DNA of 64,000 nucleotides from positions 1 to 64,000 of the forward strand of contig JBCCOS010000004.1 in the NCBI GenBank assembly GCA_039025235.1, written 5' to 3'. Below, one piece after another: positions 54,959 to 61,622 of the stretch. Under the pieces are notes generated by a model. It worked only from the letters and a program-made list of their open reading frames with translations. It ran no database searches and was not told the origin of the DNA. This DNA is from MED-G105 sp039025235. Its GTDB lineage: Bacteria; Pseudomonadota; Alphaproteobacteria; Caulobacterales; Parvularculaceae. Positions within the stretch are counted from its first letter, which is position 1, and the number at the start of each line of letters is the position of its first letter. Both the position numbers and the translations under genes were made by a program.

Positions 54959-56626
54959 ATGGCGAACCGACAATTCATTTATTTTATGCAAAGCCTGTCG
55001 AAGTCCTATTCGGGTGGTAAAAAAATACTAGAAAACATCCACTTACAGTTTTATCCGGATGCAAAAATCGGCGTTGTAGGCGTAAATGGTGCTGGTAAAT
55101 CGACGCTCCTGAAGATTATGGCAGGGGTCGACAAGGAATTTACCGGAGAGGCGTACGCGGTTGATGGTGCAAAGATCGGTTATCTTCCGCAGGAGCCTGA
55201 GCTCGATACTTCAAAAACGATCTTTGAAAACGCCATGGAAGGCGTCGGCGAAATAAAGGCTAAGCTCGACGAGTTTAACGCGGTGTCTGCCGAGCTCGGC
55301 GAAAACTATACCGATGAGCTCATGGAAAAAATGTCGAAGCTCCAAGAGGAAATTGATGCTCTTGATGCCTGGGACATCGACTCTAAAGTCGAGATGGCTA
55401 TGGACGCCCTTCGGTGTCCCCCCGGCGACTGGCCGGTCGATAATCTCTCGGGTGGTGAAAAGCGACGTGTTGCGCTCGCCAAACTGTTACTATCAAAACC
55501 TGACTTATTATTGCTTGATGAACCTACAAACCATTTGGATGCTGAGTCTGTCGCCTGGTTAGAAAATTATCTGCATAACTATGACGGTGCCGTCATTCTT
55601 GTAACGCACGATCGATATTTCCTAGATAATGTCACGGGGTGGATTCTAGAGCTCGACCGCGGGCGGGGGATCCCCCATGAGGGAAATTACTCGTCTTGGC
55701 TTGAAGCGAAACGCAAGCGTCTCGAACAAGAGTCGAGAGAAGAGACCAACCGTCAATCGAGCCTTGACCGGGAGGCGGATTGGATCCGCTCGTCGCCGAA
55801 GGCACGTCAAGCAAAGTCAAAAGCGCGTATCTCGGCCTATGAGGATTTGCTGAATAAGCAGGGTAAAGAGGAAATCTCTACGGCGCAGATTCAGATCCCG
55901 TCTGGACCGCGCCTCGGCGGCGTAGTCATTGAGGCCGACCATTTGCGCAAAGCCTTTGGTGAAAAACTACTCATCAATGATCTATCCTTCAAACTTCCGC
56001 CGGGCGGGATCGTTGGTGTGGTCGGGCCGAACGGGGCGGGCAAGACAACGCTCTTTAAAATGCTCACCGAGCAAGAGAAGCCAGACAACGGTGCTCTTCG
56101 CGTCGGTGATACGGTGAAGCTCGGCTATGTCGACCAGACACGAGAGGATCTTAACGCGGAGAAAAACGTCTGGGAAGAAATCTCGGACGGCCTAGATATT
56201 GTTCAGCTTGGGAAGCGCGAGGTGCCATCGCGCGCCTATGTCAGTTGGTTCAATTTTAAGGGCGGCGATCAACAGAAGAAAGTGGGAAGTCTCTCTGGTG
56301 GTGAACGCAACCGGGTTCAACTTGCCAAAATGCTGAAAGAGGGTGCTAACCTTCTCCTGCTTGACGAGCCAACGAATGACCTTGATGTTGATACACTCCG
56401 CGAGTTGGAGCTAGCCCTCGATGAATTCGCGGGATGTGCCGTGATTATCTCTCACGACCGTTGGTTCTTGGACCGCATCGCCACCCATATCTTGGCTTTT
56501 GAAGGGGATAGCCATGTCGAATGGTTCGAAGGCGGATTCTCCGACTATATGGAAGATAAAAAACGTCGCCTTGGGCCTGATGCTGATGTTCCGAAGCGGA
56601 TAAAGTATAAGCCCCTGACGCGCTAA
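54959..56626 (+). CDS. ettA: EttA-type ABC-F translation factor
   Basis: This 555-residue soluble ABC-F protein has two ATPase domains: Walker A VNGAGKST and PNGAGKTT, signature LSGGEKRR and LSGGERNR, and Walker B LLLDEPTNHLD and LLLDEPTNDLD. It binds the ribosomal E site and gates early elongation according to ATP level. The arm insertion and the linker (about 245-320, highly charged) match EttA in length. No membrane segment is present, so it is not a transporter. Confidence 0.95.
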   Translation: MANRQFIYFMQSLSKSYSGGKKILENIHLQFYPDAKIGVVGVNGAGKSTLLKIMAGVDKEFTGEAYAVDGAKIGYLPQEPELDTSKTIFENAMEGVGEIKAKLDEFNAVSAELGENYTDELMEKMSKLQEEIDALDAWDIDSKVEMAMDALRCPPGDWPVDNLSGGEKRRVALAKLLLSKPDLLLLDEPTNHLDAESVAWLENYLHNYDGAVILVTHDRYFLDNVTGWILELDRGRGIPHEGNYSSWLEAKRKRLEQESREETNRQSSLDREADWIRSSPKARQAKSKARISAYEDLLNKQGKEEISTAQIQIPSGPRLGGVVIEADHLRKAFGEKLLINDLSFKLPPGGIVGVVGPNGAGKTTLFKMLTEQEKPDNGALRVGDTVKLGYVDQTREDLNAEKNVWEEISDGLDIVQLGKREVPSRAYVSWFNFKGGDQQKKVGSLSGGERNRVQLAKMLKEGANLLLLDEPTNDLDVDTLRELELALDEFAGCAVIISHDRWFLDRIATHILAFEGDSHVEWFEGGFSDYMEDKKRRLGPDADVPKRIKYKPLTR

Positions 56627-56697
56627 TGCCGATGAAACGATCTTGATAGAGGTCGACTTTATTTACGGTCGTTTTCGTGAATTTTCTGTGCTTTCAC

Positions 56698-57741
56698 CTA
56701 TCCGCAGCAATTTTTTGAAGCTTCGGAAAAAGGCGAAAGAGCAGATTGAGGCTTGTCAGTGTTTTCGACCTCGTCATCTGCCGGTCCTAAGTCGAAGAAT
56801 GGTGCAAACCTGCTTTCTCTTAAAGTTCCAGCGGTAGGGCCGCTCACCGCCATTGGAATGCCCATTTTAAAGTTATTATGCTTGTCGAACTCGAAGCTTT
56901 CGTCGGTATGGGGAACGCCTCCGCGATATGTCGCCATGGCATTCGATATCAGCTCGCTTTCATCAGATGCCTTAAAGAGCCGATATGTCGCCGATTGAAA
57001 CCTTGCACCGTCCAGCAACTCGTTCAGATCATCATCATGAACGCCAAGTGGTCTGTGGGTCACCAAGCGAGGGTCGTCGAACCCTGATCCTTTGGCGAGG
57101 GATATGAAGTCTTCCCAGTAAAGGGCCCCAGCGAGGCATTCGCCGTGGGCTTTTGGATGATTGATGGCCTCCGGGGGTAGTTGTTTATCGGCGTATACAT
57201 CGGCAAAGTACATTTCACCGCCGGGCTTGAGAAGGGCGTGGGCGGCTTCAAATACGGCAGGCTTATTGGTGCAAAGATTAATCACGCAGTTCGATACGAT
57301 GACGTCAAAACTTTGCGGCTCGAGGTCTAACTCGAGGAGCCGTTCGATGTCTCCTTCCAGGAAAGTGACATTGCTCTTCGCCTGGTTGAATTGGTCAGCG
57401 TGCCACGCTTGATGCTCGCGGGCGACGGCTAATTGCGCTTCGGTCATATCTACGCCAACGACATGGCCTTTGTCGCCAACAAGTTGGGAGAGGATATAAA
57501 CATCTCGGCCAGCGCCGCAGCCGAGATCAAGAACACGGGCGCCTTCAAGCCCGAGCGGTAGAACCAATCCACACCCGTAATAGCGGTTCGTGACTTCGGG
57601 GTGGACACGGCCGATGGCGTCTCGCAGATACGATGGCGTGTCTTCAATGGTGCAACACGCGTCTGTCGCAAGGTCATCGGATGAGCCGAGAACATCGCCA
57701 TAATACTCTTTGACCGATTCTTTTACGCTTACGTTTTCCAT
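56698..57741 (-). CDS. arsM: Arsenite S-adenosylmethionine methyltransferase
   Basis: This 347-residue methyltransferase has the SAM motif LDLGCGAGRDVYILSQ and the cysteines used for As(III): Cys29/Cys30 (DACCT), Cys57 (YYGCG), a Cys in SNCVIN (about 151) and one in GECLAGALY (about 202). It methylates arsenite to less toxic or volatile species. The C terminus ends in a CCG pair, which may add metal binding. No arsR or arsB is next to it. It converges with ettA, separated by 71 bases. Confidence 0.93.
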   Translation of the reverse strand: MENVSVKESVKEYYGDVLGSSDDLATDACCTIEDTPSYLRDAIGRVHPEVTNRYYGCGLVLPLGLEGARVLDLGCGAGRDVYILSQLVGDKGHVVGVDMTEAQLAVAREHQAWHADQFNQAKSNVTFLEGDIERLLELDLEPQSFDVIVSNCVINLCTNKPAVFEAAHALLKPGGEMYFADVYADKQLPPEAINHPKAHGECLAGALYWEDFISLAKGSGFDDPRLVTHRPLGVHDDDLNELLDGARFQSATYRLFKASDESELISNAMATYRGGVPHTDESFEFDKHNNFKMGIPMAVSGPTAGTLRESRFAPFFDLGPADDEVENTDKPQSALSPFSEASKNCCG

Positions 57742-58202
57742 TTTTCTGGTACCTTACTCGCTCTTGTGACCATCTCGTTTTCCTGCGTTCTTACAATGGA
57801 TAGGTCGTTTGCTTAACCCCTGGCGAGGTCAAAATTCTAAGATCGAGCTGCCTTTGGGCTCCTCTCGTGTTCGTTGAGCTGTGTTTGAGATTTTGCATAT
57901 TCGGTTGGTCGAGCCCCTATGCGATCCTTCGAGACGCCGACGGATGTCGGCTCCTCAGGATGAGGGCCAAAGCTATCTGATCATGCTAACCCTCATCCTG
58001 AGGAGCGGTCCCTCAGGACCGCGTCTCGAAGGATCGCAAGAGGCCCGCGTCCGTGGTCTTTTTTCTTCCCACCCCAAACACTGGCTACTTGATGTTTGCG
58101 CGTTTGGCCTAACCGCATTAGACAGGCTTCGGAAACTTCGATTTAGCATTTCGCGCCTTGCTTTGAGTAAAGCCCCATAACAGTGGCGGAACCGCCTGAC
58201 CT
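57742..58202. other. Divergent intergenic region between arsM and purL
   Basis: There is no gene. It contains a 117-bp compound palindrome (57921-58037) described as a separate repeat. Promoters for arsM and purL should be here, but I see no confident sites. GGCG/CGCC just before the purL start (58185-58196) could form a small hairpin over its ribosome binding region. Confidence 0.55.
57921..58037. repeat. Compound palindromic repeat with nested stems
   Basis: The outer arms GCGATCCTTCGAGACGC (57921-57937) and GCGTCTCGAAGGATCGC (58021-58037) pair perfectly. The inner arms CTCCTCAGGATGAGGG (57951-57966) and CCCTCATCCTGAGGAG (57990-58005) also pair perfectly. Between them are two small hairpins: CCGAC/GTCGG (57937-57950) and GGTCC/GGACC (58008-58020). 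The sequence style (CCTTCGAGACGC, CTCAGGATGAGG) matches widespread alphaproteobacterial intergenic repeats. Confidence 0.9.
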
Positions 58203-61001
58203 ATGACCACAATCACCCCTGAACTTATCGCCGACCATGGTCTGGCGCCTGATGAATACAAGCATATTGAGGGTAGTCTTGGGCGCGCCCCTAATCTTCT
58301 GGAATTGGGGCTGTTTTCGGTGATGTGGTCCGAACACTGTTCCTATAAGTCATCGCGCAAACACCTGAAGACGCTTCCGACCAGTGCGCCTTGGGTGGTA
58401 CAGGGCCCGGGGGAAAATGCTGGAGTTATCGATATTGGCAATGACAAGGATGGCGTGCCGCTGGTCGCTATCTTTAAAATGGAGAGCCACAACCACCCGT
58501 CGTTTATCGAGCCATACCAGGGCGCGGCGACTGGCGTCGGTGGCATTATGCGCGATGTCTTCACGATGGGCGCACGGCCCGTCGCGAACATGAATGCCTT
58601 GCGCTTTGGCCATTGGGACAACGAGCGGACGCGCCACCTCGTTGGTGGTGTCGTCTCCGGCATTGGCGGTTATGGCAATTGCATGGGCGTGCCAACGGTT
58701 GGCGGCGAGACCAATTTTGACGCTGGTTATAATGGCAACATCCTCGTCAACGCCATGTGTGTCGGCATCGCAGAAAAAGCAAAGGTCTTTTATTCGGCGG
58801 CACGTGGTGCTGGGAACCCTGTCGTCTATGTGGGCGCAAAAACCGGTCGTGATGGGATTCACGGCGCGACCATGGCGTCAGCTGAATTCGACGAAGCATC
58901 GGAAGAGAAGCGCCCAACCGTTCAAGTTGGTGATCCGTTCACTGAGAAGCTCCTTCTTGAAGCATGCCTTGAATTGATGGCGTCTGACGCGATTATTGCG
59001 ATCCAAGATATGGGGGCCGCGGGCCTGACATCATCTTCTGTCGAAATGGCGTCCAAGGGTGCAGCGTTAGGAGAGGGCGGTATCCGATTAAACCTCGACG
59101 CGGTGCCTCAGCGCGAAGAAAATATGACCGCTTACGAGATGATGCTTTCGGAGAGCCAAGAGCGCATGCTCATGGTGCTGAAGCCGGGCAAAGAAGATGC
59201 GGCGAAAGCGATATTCGATAAATGGGGCGTTGACTTTGCCGTGATCGGCGAGACAACGGATACGGGCCGGATCGTTGTGGAGCATAAAGGGGCGGTGGAA
59301 GCGGATTTACCGCTTGGTCCGCTCGCCGATGAAGCGCCTGAATATGACCGTCCGTTTACGCCTCAGGAACCAGCGCCGGTTCTTGAGGACCCTACCCGAA
59401 AAGTGAGTGAGCTTCTCATCACGCTGACCGCCGCCGACAAGAAAACAGAGGCGCTCGCCGAAATTGCAAACGCCCTGATTGATGACCGACTCCGGTCGAT
59501 GCCGCAATTAGATGCTGTGGCCACGACACTCGTTGACGGTGAGGCAAAGATTTATGCTCGCCTTAAGCCAATGGATGTCAATGAAACCAGCGACGCTTGC
59601 CTGAATACTGGCCTGAATACTGGCCTGAATGACGTCATTGCAGCGGCTGAAAACCTGAAAGAAACAGGCATCATTGACGGGATCGAAAAGGAGATCAGTG
59701 AAGAGACTGTCAATCTTGCTGATGGGCCCAGCGCGAATTCGATGTTAACGGCGCTGGCGCAGTTAATGTCTCAGCCAGACCTTTGTTCGCGCAACTGGAT
59801 TTGGTCGCAGTACGACCACACGGTGATGGGCGATACGGTCATTGGACCAGGGGGGGATGCCGCACTTGTGCGGGTGCACGGAACAAATAGTGCACTGGCG
59901 ATTTCGACCGACGTCTCACCACGCTATGTGAAAGCTGATCCCCATATTGGAGGGATGGCGGCGGTCGCGGAAACCTATCGAAACATTTGTGCCGTTGGTG
60001 CAGCGCCCCTGGCCATCACCAATTGCCTCAATTTTGGTAATCCTGAGCGGCCAGAGATTATGGCCCAGTTTGCTGGCGCTATTGCCGGAATAAAAGACGC
60101 TTGCGAAGGTCTCAACTATCCTGTCGTGTCGGGTAATGTCTCGCTTTATAATGAGACTAATGGCGTTGCGATCCCACCGACGCCGGCGATTGGCGGTGTG
60201 GGCTTGCTTGACGATACCGGCCGGACGGTGCGTGTCGGTGGGGCTCAAGCGGGTGATGAACTGATCGCCATTGGCGTGACACGCGGGCACCTCGGTCAGT
60301 CGCTCTATTTACGCGACCTTTTTGACATCGCCGAAGGGCCGCCGCCACCGGTTGATCTGGAGGCGGAGCGCCGCAATGGTGAACTTATTCGCAAGCTGAT
60401 CAATGAGGGGTTGATTACCGCCTGCCATGATGTGTCCGATGGTGGTCTGCTTGTTGCGGCAGCTGAGATGGCGTTGGCAAGTGGTGAAGGGCTAGAGTTG
60501 AAAACGCCTGTTAAATCGAGAGCGGCGGCTTTCTGGTTTGGTGAGGACCAAAGCCGTTACGTCTTTGCTGCCGCTCCCGGTGCAGCTGATACGCTGCTGC
60601 TGAAGGCGGCAATGGCGGGGGTACAGGCAACGCGCATCGGTCGATTTGGGGGAAACTTCATCCGCCTCGATGCCGATGATGCGATCGGACTGTTTGATTT
60701 ACACGATTTGTGGTTTCAGCCACTGCCGTCCTATATGCAAGGTAAAACCGAAATGGAGACCAATCCCATGCCAATGGCCGCGGAAGCGATTAAAGAAATG
60801 ATCCTTAAAGCCTTACCCGACGCCGAGATCGAAATTGAGGATCTTGCAGGCGATGGCGACCATTACCGCGCGCGCGTGGTCTCTTCTGCCTTCAACGGCA
60901 AAAACCGGGTTCAGCAACACCAGCTCGTCTATAAGGCCCTTAAGGGCAAGATGGGCGGCGAGCTCCATGCGCTGGCTTTGGACACCGAACCCAAAGAGTA
61001 G
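58203..61001 (+). CDS. purL: PurL FGAM synthase with an internal insert, fused to BolA
   Basis: This 932-residue protein is much longer than the small-type PurL of alphaproteobacteria (about 735-745). Residues 1-395 are the first PurL half (MWSEHCSYKSSR, GVGGIMRDVFTMGARP, in parts). Residues about 396-510 are an insert I do not recognise. Residues about 511-850 are the second half (WIWSQYDHTVMGDT, NCLNFGNPERPEIM, ACHDVSDGGLLVAA). Residues 856-932 are a complete BolA domain (AGDGDHYRARVVSSAFNGK, VQQHQLVYKALKG). There is no stop between PurL and BolA. PurL makes FGAM with PurQ and PurS. Confidence 0.95.
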   Translation: MTTITPELIADHGLAPDEYKHIEGSLGRAPNLLELGLFSVMWSEHCSYKSSRKHLKTLPTSAPWVVQGPGENAGVIDIGNDKDGVPLVAIFKMESHNHPSFIEPYQGAATGVGGIMRDVFTMGARPVANMNALRFGHWDNERTRHLVGGVVSGIGGYGNCMGVPTVGGETNFDAGYNGNILVNAMCVGIAEKAKVFYSAARGAGNPVVYVGAKTGRDGIHGATMASAEFDEASEEKRPTVQVGDPFTEKLLLEACLELMASDAIIAIQDMGAAGLTSSSVEMASKGAALGEGGIRLNLDAVPQREENMTAYEMMLSESQERMLMVLKPGKEDAAKAIFDKWGVDFAVIGETTDTGRIVVEHKGAVEADLPLGPLADEAPEYDRPFTPQEPAPVLEDPTRKVSELLITLTAADKKTEALAEIANALIDDRLRSMPQLDAVATTLVDGEAKIYARLKPMDVNETSDACLNTGLNTGLNDVIAAAENLKETGIIDGIEKEISEETVNLADGPSANSMLTALAQLMSQPDLCSRNWIWSQYDHTVMGDTVIGPGGDAALVRVHGTNSALAISTDVSPRYVKADPHIGGMAAVAETYRNICAVGAAPLAITNCLNFGNPERPEIMAQFAGAIAGIKDACEGLNYPVVSGNVSLYNETNGVAIPPTPAIGGVGLLDDTGRTVRVGGAQAGDELIAIGVTRGHLGQSLYLRDLFDIAEGPPPPVDLEAERRNGELIRKLINEGLITACHDVSDGGLLVAAAEMALASGEGLELKTPVKSRAAAFWFGEDQSRYVFAAAPGAADTLLLKAAMAGVQATRIGRFGGNFIRLDADDAIGLFDLHDLWFQPLPSYMQGKTEMETNPMPMAAEAIKEMILKALPDAEIEIEDLAGDGDHYRARVVSSAFNGKNRVQQHQLVYKALKGKMGGELHALALDTEPKE
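59601..59630. repeat. 12-bp tandem repeat inside the purL insert
   Basis: The unit CTGAATACTGGC occurs twice (59601-59612, 59613-59624) followed by a half unit (59625-59630), giving the residues LNTGLNTGLN. It lies within the non-conserved insert of PurL and keeps the frame. Confidence 0.85.
60768..61001 (+). CDS. BolA domain at the end of purL, possible internal start
   Basis: This is the 77-residue BolA-family part of the purL frame, starting at an ATG (MPMAAEAIKEMIL). GGAGA lies eight bases before this ATG, a normal ribosome binding site, so BolA may also be made on its own. The conserved BolA core is present, with HYRARVVSSAF and the HQLVYKAL helix; the histidine in HALALD is the usual cluster-ligand position of BolA proteins. 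BolA partners with monothiol glutaredoxin (GrxD) in iron-sulphur metabolism. In many alphaproteobacteria purL, bolA and grxD are consecutive separate genes; here grxD is not next. Confidence 0.6.
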   Translation: MPMAAEAIKEMILKALPDAEIEIEDLAGDGDHYRARVVSSAFNGKNRVQQHQLVYKALKGKMGGELHALALDTEPKE

Positions 61002-61015
61002 AGTAGGCATACGCG

Positions 61016-61534
61016 TTGGATGATCTTGATGAGCGCGCGATCATTTTGACGGCGCAATTCGATGCAAAGACCCAAGATTTTTTCGAGGCGCACCGTCGGC
61101 GCCATTTCCCGCCAACGCTCAATAAGATCCCTGCCCATTTGACGCTTTTCCATAACCTTCCGGGGGCAGAAGAGCAGTCAGTTATCAAGGCAATCGGTCA
61201 GGCATCTCCCGCCGCGCCGATGCCTGCGAACGTGGCTGGGGTGATGAAGCTCGGGAAGGGCACTGCGTTCCGAGTTGAATCAGAAGGATTGCTATCGTTC
61301 CGGAGCTCACTGCTCAAATCCTTTGACGGATGGCTAAGGGGGCAAGACCGACAGAAATTCCGCCCCCATGTGACGATCCAGAATAAGGTCACACCGCGCA
61401 AAGCAGCCATTCTTTTCGAGCATTTGTCCGCTGAATTTCAACCTTTCATAGCTCGGATCGAGGGTGTCCAAGTCTGGCGGTATGATGGCGGCCCGTGGGA
61501 GCCCCGCGGCGCTATAGCGTTTGACAGGCGGTGA
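61016..61534 (+). CDS. 2H phosphoesterase (2'-5' RNA ligase family)
   Basis: This 172-residue protein has the two HxT motifs of the 2H phosphoesterase superfamily: HLTLFHN (about 42-48) and HVTIQN (about 118-123). The family includes RNA ligase/cyclic phosphodiesterase ThpR, which acts on 2'-5' bonds or cyclic phosphates. The probable start is TTG at 61016; nearby ATGs are out of frame. It follows purL by 14 bases. Confidence 0.8.
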   Translation: MDDLDERAIILTAQFDAKTQDFFEAHRRRHFPPTLNKIPAHLTLFHNLPGAEEQSVIKAIGQASPAAPMPANVAGVMKLGKGTAFRVESEGLLSFRSSLLKSFDGWLRGQDRQKFRPHVTIQNKVTPRKAAILFEHLSAEFQPFIARIEGVQVWRYDGGPWEPRGAIAFDRR

Positions 61535-61622
61535 GGTCGGCTGTTTGCTCGTTAATAGCTCGCTCTATCGTCAGGGTATGGCGGGCGTCGTAATGCAGTC
61601 TTTAACCCTCTTGTGAAGATGA

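Noticed and set aside
56643..56837. 64-residue plus-strand frame between ettA and arsM
   Set aside because: Most of it is antisense to the end of arsM, and nothing supports translation.
58350..58862. 170-residue minus-strand reading frame inside purL
   Set aside because: It lies antisense to strongly conserved PurL sequence and has no recognisable domain, start signal or neighbours.
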